The notes beneath the pieces are model-generated. The model was not told where the DNA came from, did no database searches, and saw nothing but the letters and a program-made list of their open reading frames with translations. From contig NZ_CP107942.1 of the NCBI RefSeq assembly GCF_036053395.1, forward strand, positions 8,326,501 through 8,390,500: a stretch of 64,000 bases of DNA, written 5' to 3'. The position numbers were made by a program, and so were the translations under genes. This DNA is from Actinoplanes sp. NBC_00393 (GTDB lineage: Bacteria > Actinomycetota > Actinomycetes > Mycobacteriales > Micromonosporaceae). The first letter of the stretch is position 1. Every line of letters starts with the position of its first letter. Below are positions 43,694 through 53,395 of the stretch, one piece after another.

Positions 43694-44902
43694 GTGCTGT
43701 CGGACAAGGCGCGCCCCATCGTCGAGGCCACGCTGCCGGTCGTCGGCGCCCACATCGAGGAGATCGCGAACCGGTTCTACGCCCACATGTTCGCTGAACA
43801 TCCAGAGCTGCAGGACGGCGTGTTCAACCGTGGGAACCAGGCCGAGGGCAGCCAGCCGAAGGCTCTCGCCGGCTCGGTGGCCGTGTTCGCCACCGCGCTG
43901 ATCAAGAGTCCGCAACAACTGCCGGAACGGCTGCTCACCCGCATCGCGCACAAGCACGCGTCACTGGGCATCCGCGCGGAGCAGTACCAGACCGTGCGCG
44001 ACAACCTCATGTGGGCCATCGCCGACGTGCTCGGCGACGCCGTCACCGAGGACGTCGCGGCCGCCTGGGACGAGGTGTACTGGCTGATGGCCTACGCGCT
44101 GATCCATCAGGAACGCGGTCTGTACAGCGCCCGGGGAGTGACGGCGGCACGGGTGTGGCGGCAGTGGCGGGTCGCTCAGAAGGTCCCGGAGACCACCGAA
44201 GTCACCTTGTTCGTCATGCAACGCATCGACGACCGGCCGGTCAAGACGTCACTGCCCGGCCAGTACATCACCGTCAACGTGCTGATGCCGGACGGAATCC
44301 GGCAGCCCCGCCAGTTCAGTCTGACTCGCGCGGACGACGGTGAGCACCGCTACTTCGCCGTCAAACGGGTGCACGGCGGCGGGAAGCCCGACGGTGAGGT
44401 GTCGACGCTGCTGCACGATCAGATCCGGGTCGGCGATGAATTGACCATGAGCGTGCCGTACGGCGATGTCGTACTCGACGACGGCGGCCGGCCGGTGGTG
44501 TTCGTCAGTGCGGGGATCGGGATCAGCCCGATGGCCGGGATGATCTCGCACCTGGTCGCGGCCGGTTCCCGCCTGAAGGTGACCTTGCTGCACGCCGACG
44601 CGAACGAAGCCTCGTTCCCGCTGCGCCGCCAGGTCGCCGCCGACCTGGCCCGGCTGCCGGGATCCGCGATGTACGTCTGGTACGAGGACGGCTCCGGCAG
44701 CGAACTACCCGTCACGGGCACCCATGCCGGCATGATGGATCTGACTGGCGTGGACCTGCCCGGCAACGCCGTCTACTACCTCTGCGGGCCGATTCCGTTC
44801 ATGCAGGCGATCCGCTCACACCTGCTCGCTCGCGGAGTTTCCGTTCACGACATCCAGTACGAGGTGTTCGGTCCGGACCTGTGGCAGGCGGACACCGACT
44901 GA
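43694..44902 (+). CDS. hmp: Flavohemoglobin (nitric oxide dioxygenase)
   Basis: 402 residues from the GTG at 43694 behind GGGAGG. The globin domain (about 1-140) contains the proximal-heme region ERLLTRIAHKHASLGI (His88) with the distal FYAHMF segment. The FAD domain has the RQFSLTRADDG flavin motif, and the NAD domain has VFVSAGIGISPMAGM and the YYLCGPIPFMQAI tail. It oxidises nitric oxide to nitrate with oxygen and NAD(P)H. Facing the nitrate reductase operon, it should remove NO made during nitrate respiration. Two related proteins occur in the window (see 61516). Confidence 0.95.
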   Translation: MLSDKARPIVEATLPVVGAHIEEIANRFYAHMFAEHPELQDGVFNRGNQAEGSQPKALAGSVAVFATALIKSPQQLPERLLTRIAHKHASLGIRAEQYQTVRDNLMWAIADVLGDAVTEDVAAAWDEVYWLMAYALIHQERGLYSARGVTAARVWRQWRVAQKVPETTEVTLFVMQRIDDRPVKTSLPGQYITVNVLMPDGIRQPRQFSLTRADDGEHRYFAVKRVHGGGKPDGEVSTLLHDQIRVGDELTMSVPYGDVVLDDGGRPVVFVSAGIGISPMAGMISHLVAAGSRLKVTLLHADANEASFPLRRQVAADLARLPGSAMYVWYEDGSGSELPVTGTHAGMMDLTGVDLPGNAVYYLCGPIPFMQAIRSHLLARGVSVHDIQYEVFGPDLWQADTD

Positions 44903-45180
44903 GCCGCCCTCACTACGGTCGGGCGCCGTGGGCCGCACCATCGTAGCGGTCGGCATGGCCGGCCGCTCTGGCCACCGGCCATGGCCTGCGAGCGGCACCA
45001 CTTGGCCGGGCATCACCCGCTATGCGGCCCGCCCGAGCGTTCACCGAGAAGATTCGGTCCTTGCACCGCCCTGAGCTGCGACACGACCTGTCGGCACCGG
45101 CCAGGAAGCCAGACTTCGACTGCGAGCCACCGAGCACGGCAATAGCATCCGATCGAGATGTCATCGCACAGGAGAGGACC

Positions 45181-47616
45181 ATGTCTGTGACCGCCGTTTC
45201 GGACCACCGGACCGCCCCGCGTGACCAGCAGGAACTGGTGCGCAGACTCGCCGCGCCGGACGACGCCGAGGTGGCCGGGCTGGACGCCTGGTGGCGTGCG
45301 AACAACTACCTGACCATCGGCCAGATCTACCTGCAGGGCAATCCGCTGCTGCGGGAGCCGCTCACCAGCGAGCACATCAAGCCGCGCCTGCTCGGCCACT
45401 GGGGCACTAGCCCGGGACTGTCGTTCATCTACGCGCATGTGTCCCGGCTGATCAAGCAGACCGGGCAGCAGTCGATCTACCTGGCCGGGCCGGGGCACGG
45501 TGGTCCCGCGCTGGTCGCCGCCGGCTATCTGGAGGGCACCTACTCCGAGGTGTACCCGAAGGTGAGCCTGGACTCCGGCGGCCTGCTGCGGCTGTTCCGG
45601 CAGTTCTCCTCGCCCGGCGGCATCCCCAGCCACGTGTCGGTGACCACGCCCGGCTCGATCCACGAGGGCGGCGAGCTCGGTTACGTGCTGGTGCACGCGT
45701 TCGGTGCGGTGATGGACAACCCGGACCTGCTGGCGATCGCGGTCGTCGGTGACGGCGAGGCCGAGACCGGGCCGCTGGAGGGCTCCTGGAAGGGCGTCTC
45801 CTTCATCAACCCGGAGCACGACGGTGCGGTGCTGCCGATCCTGCACCTCAACGGCGCGAAGATCGCCGGCCCGACCGTGCTAGCCCGCAAGGATCCGGCC
45901 GAGGTGCGCAAGCTCTTCGAAGGGCACGGCTACGAGGTGCTCGAGGTGGGGGGCGACGATGTTCCCGGCATGCACCACCGGTTCGCCGCGGTCCTCGCCG
46001 AGGCCTGGGGGAAGATCAAGGGCATCCAGGACGCGGCCCGCAACGGTACGTGGGACGGCACGCGCCCGCGCTGGCCACTGATCATCATGCGTACGCCGAA
46101 GGGCTGGACCGGTCCCGACAAGATCGACGGGATCACGGTGACCGGCACGTGGCGCTCGCATCAGGTGCCGCTCTCCGGGGTGAAGGGCAACGAGGACCAC
46201 CTGCGGGAGCTGGAGAAATGGCTGCGGTCCTACCGGCCGGAGGAGTTGTTCGACGCGACCGGGGCACCGACGAAGGTGGTGCGATCGCTGACGCCGGACG
46301 GTGACCTGCGGATGAGTGCCACCCCGCACGCCAACGGCGGCCTACTCACCCGAGACCTGGATCTGCCCGACTTCCGCGACTATGCGATCGACGTGAAGAA
46401 GCCCGCCGCGCTGCGAGCCGAGTCGACCCGCAAGCTGGGCGAGATGATGCGCGACATCTACTCGCGCAACCCGGACAGTTTCCGCCTGTTCTGCCCGGAC
46501 GAGACGAACAGCAACCGGCTCGGAGCTGTCTTCGAGGTCTCCGACCGCGGTTTCATGGAATCGGTCACCGCCGATGATGTGAAGATCAGCAACAAAGGCC
46601 GCGTGATGGAGGTGCTGTCGGAGCACAACTGTCACGGCTGGCTGGAGGGCTACAACCTGACCGGGCGGCACGGCATGTTCGCCACCTACGAGGCGTTCGC
46701 CATGGTCAGCGCGTCCCAGACGGTGCAGCACGGCAAATGGCTGCAGGAGGCGTCGCACCTGCCGTGGCGGGCCAAGGTGCCCAGCCTGAACGTCCTGCTC
46801 ACCTCGACCGCCTGGCGCAACGACCACAACGGCTTCTCACACCAGGGCCCCGGCCTCATCCAGGTGGTGCTGAACCAGCGCGGCACCGTCGCCCGGGTCT
46901 ACCTGCCGCCGGACGCGAACACCCTGCTGTCGGTCGCCGACCACTGCTTCCGCAGCAAGTCGTACGTCAACCTGATCGTTATCGACAAGCAGCCGCAGCT
47001 GCAGTGGCTGGACATGGACCAGGCGATCGAGCACTGCACCAGGGGCGCCGGCATCTGGGAGTGGGCCGGCACCGACACCGGCGACAGCGACCCGGACATC
47101 GTGCTCGCGTGCGCCGGCGACGTGGTGACGATGGAGACCGTGGCGGCTGCTCGGATCCTGATGGAGAAGCTGCCGCAGCTGAAGGTCCGGGTGGTCAACG
47201 TGGTCAACCTGATGACGCTGCCGCGGCCCAAGGACCACCCGCACGGCATGAGCGAGACCATGTTCCGCGAGCTGTTCACCGACCACGTGGACGTGGTGTT
47301 CGCCTTCCACGGCTATCCGGGCGCCATCCACCAGCTGGTCCACGGCCGGCCGGACGCCGACCGGTTCCGGGTCCGCGGCTTCATCGAGCAGGGCACCACC
47401 ACCACGCCGTTCGACATGACGGTCCGCAACCGGGCGTCCCGCTACCACCTGGTGATCGACGCGATCAACAACGCCCGGCGGCTGCCGCCGGGCGCGACCG
47501 CGCTCAAGACGTGGTGCGAGGCGCAGCTCGCGAAGCACGAGCAGTACGTGGTCGACCACCTGGAGGACATGCCAGAGGTCCGGGACTGGTCGCTCGGCGA
47601 TTGGGCCGAGCACTGA
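45181..47616 (+). CDS. xfp: Phosphoketolase (xylulose-5-phosphate/fructose-6-phosphate)
   Basis: 811 residues from an ATG behind AGGAGAGG. This thiamine-diphosphate enzyme splits xylulose 5-phosphate (and usually fructose 6-phosphate) with phosphate to acetyl phosphate and a sugar phosphate. The family features are intact: IYLQGNPLLREPL, GHGGPALVAAGYLEGTYSEVYP, the cofactor site VGDGEAETGPLEGSWK and a C-terminal HGYPGAIHQLVHGR. The result is an ATP-yielding bypass when oxygen is limited. It fits the respiratory theme of this segment. Confidence 0.96.
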   Translation: MSVTAVSDHRTAPRDQQELVRRLAAPDDAEVAGLDAWWRANNYLTIGQIYLQGNPLLREPLTSEHIKPRLLGHWGTSPGLSFIYAHVSRLIKQTGQQSIYLAGPGHGGPALVAAGYLEGTYSEVYPKVSLDSGGLLRLFRQFSSPGGIPSHVSVTTPGSIHEGGELGYVLVHAFGAVMDNPDLLAIAVVGDGEAETGPLEGSWKGVSFINPEHDGAVLPILHLNGAKIAGPTVLARKDPAEVRKLFEGHGYEVLEVGGDDVPGMHHRFAAVLAEAWGKIKGIQDAARNGTWDGTRPRWPLIIMRTPKGWTGPDKIDGITVTGTWRSHQVPLSGVKGNEDHLRELEKWLRSYRPEELFDATGAPTKVVRSLTPDGDLRMSATPHANGGLLTRDLDLPDFRDYAIDVKKPAALRAESTRKLGEMMRDIYSRNPDSFRLFCPDETNSNRLGAVFEVSDRGFMESVTADDVKISNKGRVMEVLSEHNCHGWLEGYNLTGRHGMFATYEAFAMVSASQTVQHGKWLQEASHLPWRAKVPSLNVLLTSTAWRNDHNGFSHQGPGLIQVVLNQRGTVARVYLPPDANTLLSVADHCFRSKSYVNLIVIDKQPQLQWLDMDQAIEHCTRGAGIWEWAGTDTGDSDPDIVLACAGDVVTMETVAAARILMEKLPQLKVRVVNVVNLMTLPRPKDHPHGMSETMFRELFTDHVDVVFAFHGYPGAIHQLVHGRPDADRFRVRGFIEQGTTTTPFDMTVRNRASRYHLVIDAINNARRLPPGATALKTWCEAQLAKHEQYVVDHLEDMPEVRDWSLGDWAEH

Positions 47617-47952
47617 TCCACGTCGCACACGAGGGCCGGCATCATCAATGGTGCCGGTCCTCCGGCTCCTGCCCGGTGCCGCTTGTCAGCGCTGGTTCGA
47701 CAGGTTAGGCACGTTGCCGGATCAGGGTCAACACTCCGGGCTCGAGACCGATGCCCGCTGGGCAGTTGGGGTGCAGGACAAGCAGGAAGTCGGCACTGCC
47801 CTGGTCGGCGAGGGAGTCGAGCGACCAGTACCCGCGAGGTTCTCCGTTGTTCCAATCGGCGAAGCGGACTGGGACGGAATCGGTGACCGCGATGCCCGGG
47901 GCGGTGCCGGGCGGTTACGGCGGCGGTGATCGCACGGGTGACGCCGTGAAAG
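47617..47952. other. Intergenic DNA after the phosphoketolase gene
   Basis: About 336 bp with only short overlapping frames. Parts of the sequence encode nothing recognisable on either strand. It may contain the phosphoketolase terminator, although I see no strong hairpin followed by a T-run. Confidence 0.4.
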
Positions 47953-48261
47953 GTGGTTACGCCCCGAACTCGACACCGGATTCGAACCCTCGCTTCGGTC
48001 CTGACCGTCGCCATGCACGGCCTCGTTGTCGCCGCGATCGCTGCGCCCGACGTCGCCGGCCGGGAAATCGTCGCGAGCCCGTTCGACGACGGTCCACCGC
48101 AGCGCTGGTCCCTGTCGGCGCTCAGTGTTGCCAGTACCGCGCTGACGTGCCTCGAACCCGATCCACACGGCCCGGACGATGAGCGGCGCCTGGCCCAGGT
48201 GTACCAGGCAATCAACGAATGGGCATCCCGGCTGGCCGGAGACGCCAGCTCGAGTGAATAG
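47953..48261 (+). CDS. Hypothetical small protein, uncertain
   Basis: 102 residues if translation begins at the GTG at 47953. The C-terminal half (ALSVASTALTCLEPDPHGPDDERRLAQVYQAINEWASRLAG) has the composition of a folded helical protein, and the N-terminal part could be a leader with LTVAMHGLVVAAIAAP. Alternative frames overlap it. It ends 6 bp from the convergent stress-protein gene. No family is recognised. Confidence 0.38.
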   Translation: MVTPRTRHRIRTLASVLTVAMHGLVVAAIAAPDVAGREIVASPFDDGPPQRWSLSALSVASTALTCLEPDPHGPDDERRLAQVYQAINEWASRLAGDASSSE

Positions 48262-48267
48262 GCCTGT

Positions 48268-49143
48268 TCAGATCTTGCGGGAGAGCGGAGGGCTGACGAG
48301 TACAGGACGGTGGGCGTGGTGCAGGGTCGCCATGGCGACGCTGCCGAGGACGATTTCGGCGGGCGCCGAACGGCCGCGTGAGCCGACCACGATGGCGGCG
48401 GCCTTCTGCTCGCGGGCGTAGACCGTCAGAGCGTCGGCCACGGCACGGCCCTGACGCCCGGAGCCGCTCAGCAGATGCACCGCGGTGAACGCCTGATCGC
48501 CTGGTCCGGTTTGCGGTGCGGGCTGAGTGGTGTCGTCGCCGACGGCGACGAGGTGCAGGTCCCGCGTCGGGAACAGGTTCCGGGCCGTGGCGAATGCGGT
48601 GTCAGCGCCGGCCGAGCCGTCCCAGCCGACAACGACCGGGCCGCCCGGCAGTGCCTCGTACTCATCGATCAGCAGCGGCTGGGGGATCACCAGGACCGGG
48701 CGGGTGCTGTAGTGCACGGCCATGTCGGACACGCTGCCGAGGAACGCCTTGGCACCACCGAGCCCGCGGGAGCCCATGACAAGCACGTCCGACTGCGCCT
48801 CGTCGGCGATCTGCGCCAGGTGCAGGCCTTCTCCGCCGTAGGCACGCTGCACGACGGGCTCGCTGTCCCATCCGGCGGCGCGCGCAAGCATCACACCGGT
48901 GGCGACCAGACGGGCGGCTTCCTCTTCGCCTTCGCGTTCGATCGCGGCGACCAACTCGTTGAGGTTGCTGTTACGCGCCCGCAGCCGGCGCCGGAGCTCG
49001 TCGTTGGCGAACGGCGCAGTCCACAGGTAGGCGATCTGAGCGTGCGCGCGCGGGAACAGTTGCGCCGCGGCCTCGATCGCGGCGTTCGCGGCCGGAGACC
49101 CGTCGTAGGCGACCACGGCCTTCGTTACGACTGATCCGTTCAT
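48268..49143 (-). CDS. Universal stress protein with two UspA domains
   Basis: 291 residues from the ATG at 49141-49143 after GGAGAGGA. Each half carries the ATP-binding pattern G-x2-G-x9-G-S/T: VMGSRGLGGAKAFLGSVS in the first domain and VVGSRGRSAPAEIVLGSVA in the second, and each begins with a VVxYDGS or VVGWDGS strand. Two-domain proteins of this kind in actinobacteria respond to low oxygen, NO or dormancy and can bind ATP. It is divergent from the P-type ATPase. Confidence 0.94.
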   Translation of the reverse strand: MNGSVVTKAVVAYDGSPAANAAIEAAAQLFPRAHAQIAYLWTAPFANDELRRRLRARNSNLNELVAAIEREGEEEAARLVATGVMLARAAGWDSEPVVQRAYGGEGLHLAQIADEAQSDVLVMGSRGLGGAKAFLGSVSDMAVHYSTRPVLVIPQPLLIDEYEALPGGPVVVGWDGSAGADTAFATARNLFPTRDLHLVAVGDDTTQPAPQTGPGDQAFTAVHLLSGSGRQGRAVADALTVYAREQKAAAIVVGSRGRSAPAEIVLGSVAMATLHHAHRPVLVSPPLSRKI

Positions 49144-49456
49144 GACGCACGTCCTCTCCGCAGCTTCGCGTATATCGCCGTAGCCAGTTCTCACTCGTGT
49201 TACTGAGCTGTCGCTGCGGCTGATCGGTCGCGAGCCGGTCACCATGGCGTCGTGATCTTACCCGTTGGGATCCGTTATGGAGGCTGGTGGGTGCCGGTGT
49301 GACATGCCATCAGAACGCCTGCTGCGAACCTGGCCAGGGCCGCTGTTGCGGTTGCCTCGCCCGCGTACCGGCACGGCGGCGTACCCCCGTACGGTTGATC
49401 ACGGCCCCGGAGGGCCGCCCGGATAGGCATTCTGCAATGGTCTGAACGGAGCCGAG

Positions 49457-52186
49457 ATGCCCGCTGAAGCCCCTTCCCCGGCGACCGCGACCGGATGGCA
49501 TGCACGGCCGGTCGCCGATCTTCTGGAAGAACTGAACGCAGACTCGGCGGACGGCCTCACCACCGATGAGGCTCGGCATCGGCGGGAACGGCTCGGCCGC
49601 AATCAGCTCGACGAGGTGCCGAAGCAGCCGCGGTGGCGGGCGTTCCTACGGCAGTTCCAGGACCTTCTGATCATCATCCTTCTGGTCGCCGCGGTGGTGG
49701 CTCTGGTGGTGGGCCGGGAGTGGGAGACCCCGATCGCGATCACATTCGTCGTGTTGCTCAACGCGACGATCGGGTTCGTGCAGGAGTCGAAGGCAGAAGC
49801 CGCGCTCGACGCGTTGCGGCGGATGAGCGTGACGACCGCGACCGTACGCCGCGACGGCCGTGTCGTCCGGCTGGACGCCACCGAACTGGTGCCCGGTGAC
49901 GTGGTGGTCGTGGAGGCCGGTGACCGGGTGCCCGCAGACGGCCGGCTGTTGTCGGCGACCTCACTGGAGATCCAGGAGTCGATGCTGACCGGTGAATCCC
50001 AGCCGTCGACCAAGTCGGCGTCGGCCGCAGTCGACGAGGACGCCCCGCTGGGCGACCGGGTGAACACCGTCTACATGAACACCGCGGTCACCCGCGGCCA
50101 CGGCGAGGTGCTGATCACCGCGACCGGAATGGGCACCGAGACCGGCCGGATCGCCGACATGCTGCACCAGGCGAAACCCTCCTCGACGCCGCTGCAGCAG
50201 CAGATCGACGCGCTCAGCCGCACGCTGGCATTCATCGCCGGCGGAGTCATCGTCGTCGTGTTCGCCCTCGGCCTGCTCCGTGGGCAGCCCTTCGACGACC
50301 TGTTCATCACCGCTGTCTCCCTCGCGGTCGCGGCCATTCCCGAAGGGCTGCCCGCCGTGGTGGCGTTCACCCTGGCGATGGGCACCGGCCGGCTCGCCAA
50401 ACGGGGCGCGATCGTCAAAAGGCTCGCGTCGGTGGAGACCCTGGGCGGCACCACACAGATCTGCACCGACAAGACCGGCACCCTGACCCTCAATCAGATG
50501 ACGGCCCGCGAACTGCTGATGTCCGGTCGCCGATACCGGATCTCGGGAGAGGGCTACTCCACCGACGGACGCATCGACGCCGACGGCGCCTCACCGCACG
50601 GACCTCTGGACCCGGCGCTGGTACCGATGGCCCTGTGTAGCGACGCCGTGCTCCGCGACGACGACATCGTAGGAGACCCCACCGAAGGCGCGCTGGTCGT
50701 GCTCGCCGCCAAAGGCGGCATCGACGTCACCGCACTACGCAAACAGCACCCCCGCGTGCTCGACATCCCGTTCGATTCCGACTACAAATTCATGGCCACC
50801 TTCCATGACTGGACCGACGAGCAAGGCCGCCAGGTCATCCGCTGCTTCGTCAAGGGAGCCCCGGACGTGCTCGCCGCCCGGGCCGGCGGCTACCTAGGCG
50901 ACACAGGCAACGTCCTGCCGTTCGACGCCGCCGCCCGGCAACGCCACGATCGAGCGAACGCGGACATCGCCGGGCAAGGCATGCGGGTGATGGCCGTCGC
51001 CGTTCAGGATTTCCCCGCCGACGACTTCACACCGCCCCAGGACCCCAAGGACATGCTCGATCGTTTGGTCCTGGTTGCTCTCGCCGGCATCGTCGACCCG
51101 CCACGCCCGGAAGCCAAAGAGGCCATCCAGCAATGCCGTGACGCAGGGATCAGAGTCCGGATGCTCACCGGCGACCACGCCGCCACCGCCGCCGCGATCG
51201 CCGCCGAGATCGGCATCCCCGGCCGGGCAGTGACCGGCACCGACCTCGACACCATCACCGACGACAGCGACCTCGCCCGCGAACTCGACGACATCGGGGT
51301 CGTCGCCCGAGTGTCGCCCAGCCACAAGATCCGGATCGTGAGCGCGCTTCAGCAGCGCGGCGAGGTGACCGCGATGACCGGCGACGGCGTCAACGACGCC
51401 CCCGCGCTGCGCAAGGCCGACATCGGCGTGGCAATGGGCAAGACCGGGACGGAGGTGACGAAGGAGGCGGCCACCATGGTCCTGACCGACGACAACTTCG
51501 CCACCATCGTGACGGCTGTACGCGAAGGCCGCGGCGTGTACGCCAACATCGTCAACTTCACCCGCTTCCAGGTCTCCACCGCGCTCGGCTTCGTCATGAC
51601 CTTCCTGATCGCGTCACTGACCGGCATCGCCGGCGGCGCACCGTTCACCGCGCTGCAGATCCTTTTCGTCAACCTGGTCATGGACGGGCCGCCCGCAATG
51701 TCGCTCGGCGTCGACCCGGTCAGCCCCGACGCGATGCGCCAGCCGCCCCGCCGCCGCAACGAACACATCCTCAACCGGCGACGGCTACTGCGGGTCCTGC
51801 TCGCCAGCACCGTCATGGCAGGCGGCACCCTGGCCGTCCTCGTCTGGGCGCCAGGGCCCGCGCCCGAACTCGGCCGGGCGACGACCGCCGGCACCATGGC
51901 GTTCGTAACCTTCGTGCTGTTCCAGGCCTTCAACCTGCTCAACGTCCGATCCGACATCCGCAGCGTGTTCAGCCCTGAAACTCTGCACAACCGATCCGCG
52001 CTCGCTGCCACCGGCCTCGTCGTGGCACTGCTCGCCGTCATCGTGCAGCTCGATGTCGCACACCACCTGTTCGCCACCACCGACCTCACCCCAGGGCAGT
52101 GGCTGACCTGCACCGCCGTCGCCTCCACCATCCTGATCACCGGCGAGTTACTCAAGATGGTGCTGCGTGCCCGCCGCCGTGGCTGA
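49457..52186 (+). CDS. P-type cation-transporting ATPase (P2 group)
   Basis: 909 residues from the ATG at 49457, preceded by GGAGCCGAG. It has the cation ATPase N-domain, the phosphatase loop with TGES (MLTGESQPST), the phosphorylation motif CTDKTGTLTLNQ (Asp338), the ATP-site FVKGAPD, the hinge MTGDGVNDAPAL and about ten membrane helices. AIPEGLPAVVAFTLAMGTGRLAKRGAIVKRLASVETLG is typical of P2-type (calcium or related) pumps. The ion is not determined. Divergent from the stress-protein gene, and likely co-regulated. Confidence 0.94.
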   Translation: MPAEAPSPATATGWHARPVADLLEELNADSADGLTTDEARHRRERLGRNQLDEVPKQPRWRAFLRQFQDLLIIILLVAAVVALVVGREWETPIAITFVVLLNATIGFVQESKAEAALDALRRMSVTTATVRRDGRVVRLDATELVPGDVVVVEAGDRVPADGRLLSATSLEIQESMLTGESQPSTKSASAAVDEDAPLGDRVNTVYMNTAVTRGHGEVLITATGMGTETGRIADMLHQAKPSSTPLQQQIDALSRTLAFIAGGVIVVVFALGLLRGQPFDDLFITAVSLAVAAIPEGLPAVVAFTLAMGTGRLAKRGAIVKRLASVETLGGTTQICTDKTGTLTLNQMTARELLMSGRRYRISGEGYSTDGRIDADGASPHGPLDPALVPMALCSDAVLRDDDIVGDPTEGALVVLAAKGGIDVTALRKQHPRVLDIPFDSDYKFMATFHDWTDEQGRQVIRCFVKGAPDVLAARAGGYLGDTGNVLPFDAAARQRHDRANADIAGQGMRVMAVAVQDFPADDFTPPQDPKDMLDRLVLVALAGIVDPPRPEAKEAIQQCRDAGIRVRMLTGDHAATAAAIAAEIGIPGRAVTGTDLDTITDDSDLARELDDIGVVARVSPSHKIRIVSALQQRGEVTAMTGDGVNDAPALRKADIGVAMGKTGTEVTKEAATMVLTDDNFATIVTAVREGRGVYANIVNFTRFQVSTALGFVMTFLIASLTGIAGGAPFTALQILFVNLVMDGPPAMSLGVDPVSPDAMRQPPRRRNEHILNRRRLLRVLLASTVMAGGTLAVLVWAPGPAPELGRATTAGTMAFVTFVLFQAFNLLNVRSDIRSVFSPETLHNRSALAATGLVVALLAVIVQLDVAHHLFATTDLTPGQWLTCTAVASTILITGELLKMVLRARRRG

Positions 52187-52664
52187 ACAACGCACGCCAC
52201 GTCGCGGTGCGCACCCGACCGGGGTGACCGCGCGCACGGCCACCGCGGATCACCCCGTCGACCTCATCACGGCCAAGGCCAGTCACATCGAGTACCGCGC
52301 GGGCGACTTCCGTAAATCAGATCAAAGCTGATCAGTAGCGGCCCTCTGCGTCGTCGGGGCCGCGAATGTCAAAGCTCGAGACCGCGCTTCTTGCAGCTCG
52401 CGAGGTACCCGACCGAGCCGGTTCGGGCACCGCCACATCCGAATCGACGTTTATATCCATTTCAAGTGCTCCGCGGACCGAGGTCGCACAACTCGACCGG
52501 ACGTCACACTGTTCGAGGGGTGTGGTTGCATCGAGCGATCGGCTGCTGTGGTGCCGATTCGGCCGGATGGTCAGGCACAGTTGATCGGTGAGACTCGCCG
52601 GCTGACCGCTGGTTCATGGACGAGACGTAGAAGCATCCGATTCATAGGCTCGGCCAAGCGGAGA
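52187..52664. other. Intergenic region after the P-type ATPase
   Basis: About 480 bp between the convergent ATPase gene and the membrane-anchored protein gene. Small frames here lack ribosome sites and domains. The sequence from 52.3 kb is less GC-rich than the genes around it. I see no RNA gene or repeat. Confidence 0.45.
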
Positions 52665-53162
52665 TCAGACGTTGCTGCCGAGACCGGAACCGATCACCAG
52701 AAAAGTGCTGTCCGGCCAAGCCGCGCGGTCCTCGGCTTTGTTCGGCGGTCGGATGAATACGATCTTCACCCGGCGCGGCCACCAGCGGGCCGGTTCGGTC
52801 CAAGTGCACCGGGCACGCTGCGGATCCGAGCCGAGACAGTCGCCAGTCGGCTCCCAGCCGTCGAGTTGGTCGGCCACCATCGACCGGACCTGGTCCCAAG
52901 ACGTGTCGAGTGGCATCACGTAGGTGCTCACGCTGGCTGCGCCGCGATCGGTGCGCAATTCCTGGTGGACCTCGGACGAGCGGAGATCCACGACGACCTC
53001 GTAGCCACCTTCGGGCAACTTCTCCGAGGCACCGGCCGGCGCGTTGATGGTGAAATGCTCGCCGGCTGTGAGCCAGCGGACGCCGCCGAAAGCTGCCAGA
53101 ACCAGGATGATGGTCGCCACAGTGCCGGCCAAGGCCACACGTGCCCGTCGATCGATCCGCAC
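52665..53162 (-). CDS. Hypothetical membrane-anchored protein
   Basis: 165 residues: a short basic N-terminus (MRIDRRAR), one hydrophobic segment (VALAGTVATIILVLAAFGGV) that anchors it or acts as an uncleaved signal, and an extracellular part of mixed composition with a Cys pair (GDCLGSDPQRARCTW) that could form a disulfide. No family is recognised. It stands alone between larger genes. Confidence 0.55.
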   Translation of the reverse strand: MRIDRRARVALAGTVATIILVLAAFGGVRWLTAGEHFTINAPAGASEKLPEGGYEVVVDLRSSEVHQELRTDRGAASVSTYVMPLDTSWDQVRSMVADQLDGWEPTGDCLGSDPQRARCTWTEPARWWPRRVKIVFIRPPNKAEDRAAWPDSTFLVIGSGLGSNV

Positions 53163-53395
53163 AACCGAAGTCTAGGAGAGCACCGCACGGGATCGGCTAC
53201 AGCCCGGGGCTTGATAAGCGGCACCAATCACCTGTGTCGCCGGTGGGTACCGACCTTCACGGGACGAGGCTGAACGCCACGGCGGTGCCAGTGTCGGACG
53301 GGATCGACCAACGCCTCGGTTCGATGGGCGGAGTGCACAACGCTGAAGTGTTGGCGGAACTCCGCGTGCGGCTCTATCGATAACGGCCCCGGGGC

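Noticed and set aside
52366..52584. Small plus-strand gene downstream of the P-type ATPase
   Set aside because: Only a chance frame: no ribosome site, no recognisable content and competing overlapping frames.
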